This document shows, piece by piece, positions 47,176 through 56,051 of a stretch of DNA of 64,000 nt. The stretch spans positions 447,501 to 511,500 of the forward strand of contig JAQTIA010000002.1 in NCBI GenBank assembly GCA_029433415.1, read 5' to 3'. This DNA comes from Acetobacteraceae bacterium ESL0709 (GTDB lineage: Bacteria; Pseudomonadota; Alphaproteobacteria; Acetobacterales; Acetobacteraceae). The notes beneath the pieces are model-generated. The model saw only the letters and a list, made by a program, of their open reading frames with translations, was not told where the DNA came from and ran no database searches. Positions within the stretch are counted from its first letter, which is position 1, and each line of letters opens with the position of its first letter. The position numbers and the translations under genes are program-made.

Positions 47176-47925
47176 ATGGCAGGCCATTCACAATTTAAAA
47201 ACATCATGCATCGCAAGGGCGCACAGGATGCCCGTCGCGCCAAACAGTTTGGCAAGGTTATTCGTGAAATTACGGTAGCTACACGTTCCGGACTACCTGA
47301 CCCTACCATGAATCCTCGTCTGCGTGCCGCAATTATTGCGGCGCGCGAAGTCAATATGCCCAAGGATACGGTCGAGCGTGCCATTCGCAAGGCTTCCGGT
47401 GCTGGTGGCGGGGATGATTACGAAGAAGTCCGTTATGAAGGTTATGGTCCGGCCGGCGTCGCTATTATTGTCGAAGGACTGACTGATAACCGCAACCGTA
47501 CGGCTTCCGAAGTCAGGGCGGCCTTTTCCAAACATGGCGGTTCGCTGGGTGAAAGCAATTCCGTTTCCTTCATGTTCCAGCATATTGGCGTCGTGACCTA
47601 TCCGCTGGAAGCAGCCAGTGAGGAGGAAATGCTTGAGGCTGCCATTGAAGCGGGAGCGGATAATGTGGAGGTTGTGGACGGCCTTCACGAGATCACCAGT
47701 TCCATGGAGGCGCATATTGCCGTGCGTGATGCGCTGGAAAAGCGTTTTGGAGAAGCTCGCTCGGCCAAGCTGGACTGGCGTCCTGAGACGACTGTACCTC
47801 TGGATGAGGAAAAAGCCCGTTCTGTCCTGAAACTGATTGATATCCTTGATGAGAATGATGACGTTCAGGCTGTCTACGCCAATTTTGATCTTCCTGATGA
47901 CGTGGCGGAGGCTCTGAGCGCTTGA
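47176..47925 (+). CDS. yebC: YebC/PmpR family regulatory protein
   Basis: A 249-residue protein with the full YebC signature ([50 protein letters not shown]). The family was described as transcriptional regulators, and recent work links it to translation of difficult sequences. It heads the ruvCAB cluster, and its TGA overlaps the TTG start of ruvC. Confidence 0.96.
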   Translation: MAGHSQFKNIMHRKGAQDARRAKQFGKVIREITVATRSGLPDPTMNPRLRAAIIAAREVNMPKDTVERAIRKASGAGGGDDYEEVRYEGYGPAGVAIIVEGLTDNRNRTASEVRAAFSKHGGSLGESNSVSFMFQHIGVVTYPLEAASEEEMLEAAIEAGADNVEVVDGLHEITSSMEAHIAVRDALEKRFGEARSAKLDWRPETTVPLDEEKARSVLKLIDILDENDDVQAVYANFDLPDDVAEALSA

Positions 47926-48443
47926 CGCGTCTGATCGGGCTTGACCCCGGACTGCGTTTTATGGGCTGGGGCGTGATTGAGGCGGAAGGCAACAGATTGA
48001 GTCATATTGCCGATGGAGTTCTGGCAACTGACAGTGCCGAGTCGGTGCCGCAGCGTCTCTGTGTCCTTCATGATGGCCTGAAAGAGCTGATAGAGCGTTT
48101 CGCCCCGGCAGAAGCGGCGATAGAGGAAACTTACGTGAATCGTAACGGAGCCTCCACCCTGAAGCTGGGTTATGCGCGTGGCGTTGCCCTGCTTGTGCCC
48201 GCCCTTTTGGGCGTAAGCGTAAGCGAATATGGTGCCAAATCGGTCAAGCGTTCTATTGTGGGTACTGGTGCTGCCACCAAGGAGCAGGTTACGATGATGG
48301 TGAAGCGTCTTTTGCCCGGCGCGGTCATTAAACGTGCCGATGCGTCTGACGCTCTTGCCGTGGCCATCTGTCATGCCCATTTCCGGGCAACGGCATGCCA
48401 CGTGGCGCAGGGCATCGTCATGGCGGGGGGAAGAGGGATATGA
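47922..48443 (+). CDS. ruvC: Crossover junction endodeoxyribonuclease RuvC
   Basis: A 173-residue Holliday junction resolvase. Acidic catalytic residues are seen in [14 protein letters not shown] (Asp8), [12 protein letters not shown], and [15 protein letters not shown]. Start is TTG within a TTGA overlap with yebC; no upstream ATG fits. Its last codons overlap ruvA by ATGA. Confidence 0.96.
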   Translation: MTRLIGLDPGLRFMGWGVIEAEGNRLSHIADGVLATDSAESVPQRLCVLHDGLKELIERFAPAEAAIEETYVNRNGASTLKLGYARGVALLVPALLGVSVSEYGAKSVKRSIVGTGAATKEQVTMMVKRLLPGAVIKRADASDALAVAICHAHFRATACHVAQGIVMAGGRGI

Positions 48444-49051
48444 TCGGTCAGTTGACGGGTTTCGTCGGGCAGGTTGAATCAGATCGCTGTCTGGTGGATG
48501 TCAATGGCGTGGGTTATGTCGTTTTTGCTTCGACCCAGACTTTAAGTCAGCTTCCCAAACCTCCGGAAATAGCGCGCGTGCTGATTGAAACTGTCGTACG
48601 CGAGGATGCTATTCAGCTTTATGGTTTTGCTGAGTCTGAAGAGCGTGAGTGGTTCCGGCTTCTGACGACGGTTCAGGGTGTCGGTTCGCGTGTGGCTCTG
48701 GCCATATTGTCAGTCAGTCAGCCTATGGCGTTGCTTCAGGCAGTCAATGCTGGTGACAAACAGGTTTTTACGCAGGCCTCTGGTGTGGGGCCGCGTCTGG
48801 CAACGCGTCTTCTGACAGAATTAAAGCCGAAAGTGGCCAAAATGCCAGGTCTCTCTCATGTTATGCAGGCTCCCGTGGTCGAAATGGCACCAGGGGCGAG
48901 TCTGGAAGCTGACGCTCTTATGGCACTTGAGGGGCTTGGATTCCGGCGCGCTGAAATATGGCCTGTTGTCAGTCGTCTGATTCAGGAAAATGAGGCTATT
49001 GAGCTTGATCAGATCATTCGCCTGGCTCTCAGGGAACTGGCACGGTCATGA
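48440..49051 (+). CDS. ruvA: Holliday junction branch migration protein RuvA
   Basis: A 203-residue DNA-binding subunit. The OB-fold start is [21 protein letters not shown], with helix-hairpin-helix motifs in [13 protein letters not shown] and [16 protein letters not shown]. The last third is the RuvB-binding domain. ATG 48440 is preferred over 48395 as it gives the canonical N-terminus and an ATGA overlap with ruvC. Confidence 0.96.
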   Translation: MIGQLTGFVGQVESDRCLVDVNGVGYVVFASTQTLSQLPKPPEIARVLIETVVREDAIQLYGFAESEEREWFRLLTTVQGVGSRVALAILSVSQPMALLQAVNAGDKQVFTQASGVGPRLATRLLTELKPKVAKMPGLSHVMQAPVVEMAPGASLEADALMALEGLGFRRAEIWPVVSRLIQENEAIELDQIIRLALRELARS

Positions 49052-50100
49052 AGGAAGAATGGGAAATAGAGCCCGACCATATGAGTGGTCGTGCCCCTGA
49101 GACCGATGCTGCAAAACATCCTGAGGATGGTGCCGAGACGAGTCTGCGTCCCCAGACATTGGCGGATTTTACCGGGCAGAAAGCCAGCCGTGAAAATCTG
49201 GCCATTTTTATCAAGGCGGCCAAGGCGCGGGGAGAGGCTCTGGATCATGTTCTCCTCCACGGCCCTCCCGGATTGGGTAAGACAACTCTGGCGCAGATTA
49301 TTGCCCATGAGCTTGGGGTAGGGTTTCGAGCGACATCAGGGCCCGTCATTCAAAGGGCGGGTGATCTTGCGGCGATCCTGACCAATCTTCAGCCGCGTGA
49401 TGTTCTGTTTATCGACGAGATTCACCGCCTCCAGCCTGCGATTGAGGAAATTCTCTATCCCGCAATGGAAGATTTTCAGCTTGATCTGGTGATTGGTGAG
49501 GGGCCGGCTGCGCGTTCTGTGCGTATTGATCTCGCGCCTTTCACGCTGGTGGCGGCAACGACGCGTGCAGGACTTCTGGCAACGCCCTTGCGTGATCGTT
49601 TTGGTATTCCCCTGAGGCTGGTTTTTTATACGCCTGAGGAATTATGCCAGATTGTTTCCCGGGGAGCGGGCAAGCTTGGCATGAATCTGACCTCTGAAGG
49701 TGCAGAAGAAATTGCCCGTCGCTCGCGGGGAACGCCACGTATTGCGGGCAGGCTCTTGCGTCGGGTGAGGGATTTTGCCCTCGTCTCGAAAAAATCCGAG
49801 ATTGATCGGGAGACTGCTGATCTTGCCCTTTCAAGGCTGGAGGTGGATCGGTACGGTCTTGACGCGATGGATCGGCGCTATTTGCGGCGTATCGCCGAGC
49901 ATCATCATGGCGGCCCTGTCGGTGTGGAAACGCTGGCAGCGGCCTTGGCTGAAGCCCGTGATACGCTGGAAGACGTGATTGAGCCTTACCTGATTCAGGA
50001 AGGCCTGATTCTCCGTACCTCGCGCGGGCGTATGCTGGGCGAGCCGGGGTGGCGTTATCTTGGTCTCAAACCACCGACCGATACGCCGACGCTATTTTAG
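49048..50100 (+). CDS. ruvB: Holliday junction branch migration ATPase RuvB
   Basis: A 350-residue AAA+ motor. Walker A is [15 protein letters not shown] (72-79 core), Walker [25 protein letters not shown], sensor 1 LVAATTRAG, and the winged helix ends in [14 protein letters not shown]. Coupled to ruvA by ATGA. Confidence 0.97.
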   Translation: MKEEWEIEPDHMSGRAPETDAAKHPEDGAETSLRPQTLADFTGQKASRENLAIFIKAAKARGEALDHVLLHGPPGLGKTTLAQIIAHELGVGFRATSGPVIQRAGDLAAILTNLQPRDVLFIDEIHRLQPAIEEILYPAMEDFQLDLVIGEGPAARSVRIDLAPFTLVAATTRAGLLATPLRDRFGIPLRLVFYTPEELCQIVSRGAGKLGMNLTSEGAEEIARRSRGTPRIAGRLLRRVRDFALVSKKSEIDRETADLALSRLEVDRYGLDAMDRRYLRRIAEHHHGGPVGVETLAAALAEARDTLEDVIEPYLIQEGLILRTSRGRMLGEPGWRYLGLKPPTDTPTLF

Positions 50101-50125
50101 CCTTGTCTTGTTTCGGGAGGTTCTC

Positions 50126-50563
50126 ATGGCTCATCGCATTTCCTTTCGCGTTTATTATGAAGACACAGATGCAGGCGGAATTGTCTATCATGCGCGCTAT
50201 CTGGGCTTTGCAGAGCGTGCCCGGGCCGAGGCGTTGAGAGAGCTGGGTATGGCTGTCGGAGAGCTTGCGGGGAAAGAAAATCTGTGCTTCGTTGTGGCTA
50301 ACCTGTCCATATCTTATAAAAGTCCTGCCCGACTTGATGATGTGCTGGAAGTCGAGACGCGTTTGGTGAAAATGGGGAATGTCAGACTGATCCTGCAACA
50401 GGAAATCCATACGTTGGAAGAAGGGGTGAGGCGTCTTAATGCCGTCCTGACCGTGGAACTGGCAACGATGACGCTCACGCCCTTCAGGCCGACGGCCTTG
50501 CCGCAGCAGTACAGGGAGCGGATGGAAGCGCTCAAATCTGAACAGGCACATTCTGTTTTGTGA
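50126..50563 (+). CDS. ybgC: Tol-Pal system-associated acyl-CoA thioesterase YbgC
   Basis: A 145-residue hot-dog-fold thioesterase with FRVYYEDTDAGGIVYHARYLGFAERARAE, including the catalytic Asp of the 4-hydroxybenzoyl-CoA thioesterase class. It is the usual first gene of the tol-pal cluster. CGGGAGG lies 5 bases before ATG 50126. A gap of 160 bases precedes tolQ, probably with its own promoter. Confidence 0.93.
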   Translation: MAHRISFRVYYEDTDAGGIVYHARYLGFAERARAEALRELGMAVGELAGKENLCFVVANLSISYKSPARLDDVLEVETRLVKMGNVRLILQQEIHTLEEGVRRLNAVLTVELATMTLTPFRPTALPQQYRERMEALKSEQAHSVL

Positions 50564-50723
50564 AAGAGAATGCTGACAGTTTCTGAACGAAGAGTAATAA
50601 AAAAATCCCTTCCCCCTTTCGTCTATTGCTGTCATGTATAGGCGGCGAGGATTGGGCTATAAGATCCTTGTATCTTAGAGTCTGTCACCTGAATTAGCAG
50701 GAAAAGTCGGGAGAACACGAAAA

Positions 50724-51455
50724 GTGGACCAAGCGGTGAGTTCAGCAGCCCTCGGCGCTGTCAGTGCGGCAGGGTTATCGCCGGTGCAATTATTCTTACA
50801 TGCTTCCATCGTGGTCAAACTGGTCATGGTTGGCTTGCTGGCCTGTAGCGTTTTTGTCTGGGCGGTGATTGTTGAGAAAATTCTTCTGGTCCGCCGGATC
50901 AATCGGGAGGCCTCGGCCTTTGAGGACCGGTTCTGGGCTGGTGGTTCTCTTGATGATCTTTATGAGAGCGAAGGAGCGCGCCCGGTTCATCCTATGGCTG
51001 CTGTGTTCGGAGCCGCCATGGGAGAATGGCGCCGTTCCTCGCGTATTGAGAATATTGACATGGTGCGCGGTGGTACGCAGAACCGTATTGACCGTGCAAT
51101 TAATATTACGATTTCCCGTGAGAATGATCGTCTGTCGCGTTATGTGACGACACTGGCAACGATTGGCCCTGTCGCACCGTTTGTCGGGCTTTTTGGAACG
51201 GTTTGGGGCATCATGCACGCTTTTGGCTCCATCGCGGCCATGCATAATACCAACCTCTCCGTCGTGGCTCCTGGTATTTCCGAGGCTCTTTTCGCAACAG
51301 CCATTGGTCTTCTGACAGCCATTCCTGCTTATGTGGCTTATAATATGATCAGCCGCGCCCTTGATAATTTCTCTGACCGGATGGAAGGGTTTGGTATTGA
51401 GTTTGCGGCCATTCTTTCCCGTCAGTCTGAAGAACGCAAAGTCGGAAGAGGCTAG
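50724..51455 (+). CDS. tolQ: Tol-Pal system proton channel TolQ
   Basis: A 243-residue inner-membrane protein with three helices. GPVAPFVGLFGTVWGIMHAFG is the TolQ/ExbB/MotA family signature. TolQ with TolR uses the proton gradient to energise TolA for outer-membrane constriction in division. GTG start with GGAGA upstream. Confidence 0.95.
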   Translation: MDQAVSSAALGAVSAAGLSPVQLFLHASIVVKLVMVGLLACSVFVWAVIVEKILLVRRINREASAFEDRFWAGGSLDDLYESEGARPVHPMAAVFGAAMGEWRRSSRIENIDMVRGGTQNRIDRAINITISRENDRLSRYVTTLATIGPVAPFVGLFGTVWGIMHAFGSIAAMHNTNLSVVAPGISEALFATAIGLLTAIPAYVAYNMISRALDNFSDRMEGFGIEFAAILSRQSEERKVGRG

Positions 51456-51460
51456 ACATT

Positions 51461-51895
51461 ATGGCAATGTCAGGAGGGGGGCCTGTTTCAGGGCGTCGCC
51501 GGCACAGACCGGCGGCAGAGATCAATGTGACGCCTCTGGTCGATGTCATGCTCGTGTTGCTCATCATTTTCATGGTGACCGCGCCGATGATGACAAGCGG
51601 CGTCAATGTTGACTTGCCCAAAACCAGCGCCAGCCCGGTCAATACAGACAGCAAGCCCATAACAGTTTCCCTGCGGAGTGATGGCAGTCTCTTTTTGGGA
51701 GATGATCCCGTCACGTCAGAAGAGTTGATCACGCGTTTGAAACAGGCTGCGGATAATGATTCATCGCGGCGTATTTTCGTGCGGGCTGATGCAAAGATTG
51801 ACTATGGGCAGGTCATGCGCGTGATGGGGCAGATCACGACGGGCGGATTCAGCCATGTCGCGCTTCTGGCTCAGCAACCTCAGACGGGTCCCTGA
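51461..51895 (+). CDS. tolR: Tol-Pal system protein TolR
   Basis: A 144-residue protein with one N-terminal helix carrying the proton-path Asp (INVTPLVDVMLVLLIIFMVTAPMM), followed by the ExbD-like periplasmic domain (VSLRSDGSLFLGDD). It follows tolQ after 5 bases. Confidence 0.95.
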   Translation: MAMSGGGPVSGRRRHRPAAEINVTPLVDVMLVLLIIFMVTAPMMTSGVNVDLPKTSASPVNTDSKPITVSLRSDGSLFLGDDPVTSEELITRLKQAADNDSSRRIFVRADAKIDYGQVMRVMGQITTGGFSHVALLAQQPQTGP

Positions 51896-51918
51896 GGAAG
51901 GGATTGGAAGGTCGCATC

Positions 51919-52947
51919 GTGCAGCCCGGATTGCCGTTTGATGACGAGGATATTGATCCCAGATCTTTCGATGAGCTTGAAGAGCCGTCAGAAAGGCGGC
52001 TGAGCATTGTCGGGGCGGTAACGTCCATTATGGGACATGCCGGTATTATCGTAGCCCTTTTATGGAATCATGTAGCCCCTCTGCCAGAGCCACCTCCGCC
52101 GGAACCTGTTGAAATGGTGTTTGACACTGAAGGTTCGGCAGCACCTCCCCACAAATCGTCTCATAAAGCTCAAATTCCGGCTCCTTATTCAGAGACAGAA
52201 AGTGATGAGGCGCCTTCACCCGAGCAACCTAAAGAAGGCCCTCATGAGCCGCCTCCACCGACGGCTCCGCCTCCGCCTCCTGCGACGTCTGCACCTGATC
52301 CTTCCAAGAGTGTTGCGAAGACTGAATTGCAGCAGAAATCAGATCTCCATGAAAAAGGCGAGATCAGTGCCGAGACCAGGAAACAGCCTCAGCCCGATAA
52401 AAAACAGGCTGATCTGAAAGCGCCGCCCGTTCCTGTGGTCAAACCGGCAAAGACCCCGCAGGAATCGAAAACGCATCAACCCAATGAGGCGAAAAAGACC
52501 CAGTCAGACAGTCATTCCCTTCTGGCCACGCTGGACAGTTTCCGCACAGAGCAGAAACAGACCCGGCCGCCACAGGCAAAGGCTAATCCTTCACGAGGAG
52601 GATCGCCAAAAGGTGGAGGCGATCCTGATGGTGACACAAAGTCTCTTAATATGGGCGAACAGAAAGCCATTGGTGCGTCTGTGAGGCGGTGTTATCAGGA
52701 AGATACGGCGGCTAAAAATTATGCAAGTTTTGTGGCGCGCATGATTGTCACGGTTGATTCCACAGGCGAGGCGAGGATTGCCGAGTTTGCACCCGATACG
52801 GCTGCCCGCATGGCCTCTGATCCCACTTATCGTGTGTTGGCCGAGCGGGCGAGAGCTGCCGTACTGAGCCCGACATGCGCGCATTTGCCTGTTCCTGGCC
52901 GCCTGTTGGGGCAAACCAGGCAGTTCCGTTTTGTTTTCAGACCCTAA
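51919..52947 (+). CDS. tolA: TolA-like energy transducer
   Basis: A 342-residue protein. A cytoplasmic acidic head of about 40 residues precedes one helix (VGAVTSIMGHAGIIVALLW). A linker of about 180 residues rich in Pro, Lys, Gln and Ser follows, with a C-terminal TolA/TonB-type domain (ASVRRCYQEDTA, MIVTVDSTGEARIAEFAPDTAARM, RAAVLSPTCAHLPVPG) with two Cys. The linker is proline-rich rather than the long helix of E. coli TolA. GTG 51919 is preferred over TTG 51904 because GGAAGG lies 7 bases upstream. Confidence 0.9.
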   Translation: MQPGLPFDDEDIDPRSFDELEEPSERRLSIVGAVTSIMGHAGIIVALLWNHVAPLPEPPPPEPVEMVFDTEGSAAPPHKSSHKAQIPAPYSETESDEAPSPEQPKEGPHEPPPPTAPPPPPATSAPDPSKSVAKTELQQKSDLHEKGEISAETRKQPQPDKKQADLKAPPVPVVKPAKTPQESKTHQPNEAKKTQSDSHSLLATLDSFRTEQKQTRPPQAKANPSRGGSPKGGGDPDGDTKSLNMGEQKAIGASVRRCYQEDTAAKNYASFVARMIVTVDSTGEARIAEFAPDTAARMASDPTYRVLAERARAAVLSPTCAHLPVPGRLLGQTRQFRFVFRP

Positions 52948-52972
52948 TCTCTCAAATGTGAGGTATCCGCAT

Positions 52973-54358
52973 ATGTCCTTTTTTACTGATGATGAAGCTG
53001 AAAGCCTGAAAAAGCATTTGACGCGACGTTCCATTCTTACAGGAGCGGGGCAGGGGGCCTTGGCCATTGGTGGTATCATGGCGATGCCCCTTTCAGCTTA
53101 TGCTGCGCGGCGTGGCGCTGCGTCTTCGGCCGATGGTGCGGCCGAGATTACGGTTGATCAGGCCCATCAGGCACCTATTCCCATTGTCATCCCTGATTTT
53201 GGGGCTGGAATGGGGACGCGTATTTCAGAGGTGATTTCTGCCGATTTGAGCAGCACGGGTCTTTTCCAGGTTATGCCCGGCCAGGTGCCAGCAGGCGCCC
53301 AGCCGGATTTCAGTGCCCTTAAGGCGAGCGGTGCCAGGGCTGCTGTAGCTGGTTCCACCACCGGGACAGACAGTGTCCGCGTGGAAATGAGATTATGGGA
53401 CGTTCTTGCTGGCCAGCAGCTTCAGGGGACGGCCTATACGGCCTCTGAATCCAATTGGCGGCGTGTGGCGCATATTATTGCTGATGTGATCTATCAGCGT
53501 CTTCTGGGTGAACAGGGTTATTTTGACACGCGTATTGCCTATGTTGCGCGGACAGGCCCTCGCCGTCATCAGGAAACGCGTCTTGCGATCATGGATCAGG
53601 ACGGGGCCAATTCCCATATCCTGACCAGTGGCCAGTGGTTAACACTTGAACCACGTTTCAGTCCGATCAGCCAGCAGATTGCGTTCCTGTCCTATTTCCA
53701 GAATCGTCCCCGCGTTTATATCTATGACCTTAATTCGGGACAGCAGACGATTTTGGGAACCTTTAACGGTATTTCCTTTGCTCCCCGTTTTTCGCCAGAT
53801 GGGTCAGGTGTGATCATGTCGGTCACGACCCAGAATGGTGGGGCCGATATCTACCGTGTTGATACGGCAACGCAGTCCCGTATCCGTCTGACAAATAGTG
53901 GCGGTGTTATTGATACCAGCCCATGCTTCAGTCCTGATGGTCAGCAAATCGTGTTCAATTCCGATCGTGCCGGTAGTCCGCAACTCTATATTATGAGTGC
54001 AACGGGGGGAAATGTCCGGCGTATTTCTTATGGCAAGGGGCATTATGGCTCGCCTGTATGGTCGCCCAGAGGTGATATTATCGCTTTTACAAGACTGAAT
54101 CATGGTGGATTCTCTCTGGGTATCATGAACCCTGATGGTACAGGCGAGCGCATCCTGACAGAAGGCTTTACTGTAGAAAGCCCCAGTTTTGCGCCTAATG
54201 GCCGGGCGATCACCTTCTGCCGCCAGACGGCTTCCAGCTCAGGTGGTGTCGGGTTTACGTCGACTGTCGCGGTTATTGACGTGGCTGGATTTAATGAACA
54301 TGTCATCCCCACTTCGACAGGAGCGTCTGATCCGGCATGGTCACCTTTCCGTCACTAA
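52973..54358 (+). CDS. tolB: Tol-Pal system beta-propeller protein TolB
   Basis: A 461-residue periplasmic protein. An N-terminal amidohydrolase-like domain (PIVIPDFGAGMGTRISEVIS) precedes WD40-like repeats with RFSPDGSGVIMSV, CFSPDGQQIVFNSDRAGSPQLY, and VWSPRGDIIAFTR. The leader has a twin-arginine pattern, LTRRSIL, at residues 16-22 and a weak hydrophobic core, so Tat export is possible; most TolB proteins are Sec-exported. ATG 52973 has GAGG about 10 bases upstream. Confidence 0.95.
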   Translation: MSFFTDDEAESLKKHLTRRSILTGAGQGALAIGGIMAMPLSAYAARRGAASSADGAAEITVDQAHQAPIPIVIPDFGAGMGTRISEVISADLSSTGLFQVMPGQVPAGAQPDFSALKASGARAAVAGSTTGTDSVRVEMRLWDVLAGQQLQGTAYTASESNWRRVAHIIADVIYQRLLGEQGYFDTRIAYVARTGPRRHQETRLAIMDQDGANSHILTSGQWLTLEPRFSPISQQIAFLSYFQNRPRVYIYDLNSGQQTILGTFNGISFAPRFSPDGSGVIMSVTTQNGGADIYRVDTATQSRIRLTNSGGVIDTSPCFSPDGQQIVFNSDRAGSPQLYIMSATGGNVRRISYGKGHYGSPVWSPRGDIIAFTRLNHGGFSLGIMNPDGTGERILTEGFTVESPSFAPNGRAITFCRQTASSSGGVGFTSTVAVIDVAGFNEHVIPTSTGASDPAWSPFRH

Positions 54359-54392
54359 GGAATAGTTTCCTGATTTGTGTACAACACAATAC

Positions 54393-54464
54393 TTGACAGT
54401 CTTTCAAATAAGGGATTAGCTTCGGTAAAAGGAGCTTCCCTTATTCAAGTTAAGGGGGCCTTTT
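54393..54464 (+). promoter_or_regulatory. Candidate promoter and hairpin in the tolB-pal spacer
   Basis: TTGACA (54393-54398) and TTAGCT (54416-54421) are 17 bases apart and could drive pal alone. Just downstream CCCTTA (54438-54443) pairs with TAAGGG (54451-54456), flanked by AAAAGG/CCTTTT, a terminator-like hairpin 39 bases before pal. It may tune the abundance of Pal relative to the rest of the operon. Confidence 0.45.
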
Positions 54465-54502
54465 CATTTGACTCGCTTCAGAGTCTACCTAAGGTTAGAA
54501 AC

Positions 54503-54976
54503 ATGAAATTCAAGGCGTTTGGTATATTAGGTTTAACCCTTGCTCTGGCAGCTTGCGGCAGTTCTTCTGACCAGAAAGCCAGCGTGGGGGAAGGGGTATC
54601 TCAGCAGAGTGGTCCCGTACCCGGCAGTGAAGCTGATCTCGTTGCCAGTGCTGGCGACCGTATCTTCTTCGCACTGGCTCAGAACAAGCTGAGCTCCGAA
54701 GCACGCGCAACGCTGGACAAGCAGATTGCATGGCTTCAGCGTTATCCTCAGGTCAATATCCTCATTGCAGGTAACTGCGATGACCGTGGCACAGAGGAAT
54801 ATAACATCGCTCTTGGCCAGCGTCGTTCCAACGCAGCCCGCGATTATCTGCTGGCTCATGGTATCAGCGCCAACCGCATCAGCACTATCTCCTACGGCAA
54901 GGATCGTCCTACCGTTGATGGTGACAATGAGGAAGCCTGGGCACAGAACCGTAACGCGATTACGTCTGTCCGCTAA
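54503..54976 (+). CDS. pal: Peptidoglycan-associated lipoprotein Pal
   Basis: A 157-residue outer-membrane lipoprotein. The lipobox is LALAACGS (Cys18). The OmpA-like peptidoglycan-binding domain includes NILIAGNCDDRGTEEYNIALGQRRSNAARDYL. Pal ties the outer membrane to the cell wall and binds TolB. ATG 54503 has AAGG upstream. Two terminators follow. Confidence 0.96.
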   Translation: MKFKAFGILGLTLALAACGSSSDQKASVGEGVSQQSGPVPGSEADLVASAGDRIFFALAQNKLSSEARATLDKQIAWLQRYPQVNILIAGNCDDRGTEEYNIALGQRRSNAARDYLLAHGISANRISTISYGKDRPTVDGDNEEAWAQNRNAITSVR

Positions 54977-54987
54977 AAGGGCTGTTG

Positions 54988-55023
54988 AAAGATCCGGGCT
55001 ATTGAGCCTTTCGGGATCTTTTT
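54988..55023 (+). terminator. Terminator 1 after pal
   Basis: AAAGATCC (54988-54995) pairs with GGATCTTT (55014-55021), followed by TT, 12 bases after the pal stop. Confidence 0.75.
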
Positions 55024-55026
55024 GCC

Positions 55027-55069
55027 AAAAGGCCAGTCAGGAGGGGTCTCTCTCCTGAATGGCCTTTTT
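55027..55069 (+). terminator. Terminator 2 after pal
   Basis: AAAAGGCCA (55027-55035) pairs with TGGCCTTTT (55060-55068), with CAGGAG/CTCCTG continuing the stem, then T. It lies just before cpoB and may separate pal from cpoB transcription. Confidence 0.85.
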
Positions 55070-55115
55070 CACGATGATGCTACCTGTTTATATTAGAGGA
55101 AAAAGAGGTTTAACA

Positions 55116-56051
55116 ATGGCGCGCTCTGCCCTGCTGGGAGGCCTGAAAAGGTCTTTGTCTCCAAGGTCTTTTACTTTGGCTTGTGTCGTGTCGTCTTTTT
55201 CCATTCTGGCGGCGCATGGTGCGAACCTGTCGCGGGAAGATATTTTAAGGCAACATCAACAGTTGGAACGTCAGCATGATGATCCGGGTGTGTCTTCTGA
55301 CCAGCAGGATGGGTTGGCACCTCCATTGGCACCGTCTTCTTCTGATTCGGGTTCCTCTGACAATTCCTCGGCTGGCGATTCTGATGATAGTGGCTCCGCT
55401 GGCGGGAGTGTGGCTGCGGGGTCCTCAGGGTCTCTGACAGCGCGCCTTTTGCAGCGTGTGAACAGTCTGGAATCTCAGGTGCGTGAAATGCGCGGCGAGC
55501 TGGACCAGTTGACCAATCAGATGCAGCAAAGTCAGGCCGACATGGCCAAGCAAATTGGTGATATGCAGTTTGCCCAGCAAAATCATGGTTCCGCACATGC
55601 GGCTGGTGCGGCTTCTCCGGGTGCTCTTGCCTCATCAGCTTCTGCTGCAGAGGATTCATCACCCAAGCCTTCTGTGACGCCTGTCAAATCAGGGCAGGAA
55701 GCCTTAAAGGCGAAGCGTTATGGGGATGCCGAATATTATGCACGGGCGGCTCTGAAAGCGGGTAAAAGCAAGCCTGTCAAGGTAGAGGCTAATTTCCTTC
55801 TCGCGCAGGCTATGGCAGGGCAGAAAAATTACCGTCAGTCTGCCGTCTCTTATTTTGATGCTTATCGCACGGATCCTTCGTCTTCCCGTGCGCCAGAGGC
55901 TTTATTGGGGGTGGCTGCTTCCATGATCTCCTTGCAGAACAAGCCTGCGGCATGCGAGGCTCTTAATAAGCTCAATTCTGAATTTCCTGACGCCAATGCG
56001 CGTGTAAAATCCAGTGCCAAGGTTTTTCGTGCCCGCGCAGCCTGTCACTAA
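55116..56051 (+). CDS. cpoB: Cell division coordinator CpoB (YbgF)
   Basis: A 311-residue periplasmic protein. After a signal region (to about residue 35) comes a Ser/Gly/Asp-rich spacer, a coiled coil (residues 110-150, LQRVNSLESQVREMRGELDQ), and C-terminal TPR repeats (GDAEYYARAALKAGKSKPVK, AEALLGVAASMI-like). CpoB coordinates Tol-Pal constriction with peptidoglycan synthesis. ATG 55116 has AGAGG upstream; an earlier in-frame ATG at 55059 lies inside the terminator. Confidence 0.9.
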   Translation: MARSALLGGLKRSLSPRSFTLACVVSSFSILAAHGANLSREDILRQHQQLERQHDDPGVSSDQQDGLAPPLAPSSSDSGSSDNSSAGDSDDSGSAGGSVAAGSSGSLTARLLQRVNSLESQVREMRGELDQLTNQMQQSQADMAKQIGDMQFAQQNHGSAHAAGAASPGALASSASAAEDSSPKPSVTPVKSGQEALKAKRYGDAEYYARAALKAGKSKPVKVEANFLLAQAMAGQKNYRQSAVSYFDAYRTDPSSSRAPEALLGVAASMISLQNKPAACEALNKLNSEFPDANARVKSSAKVFRARAACH

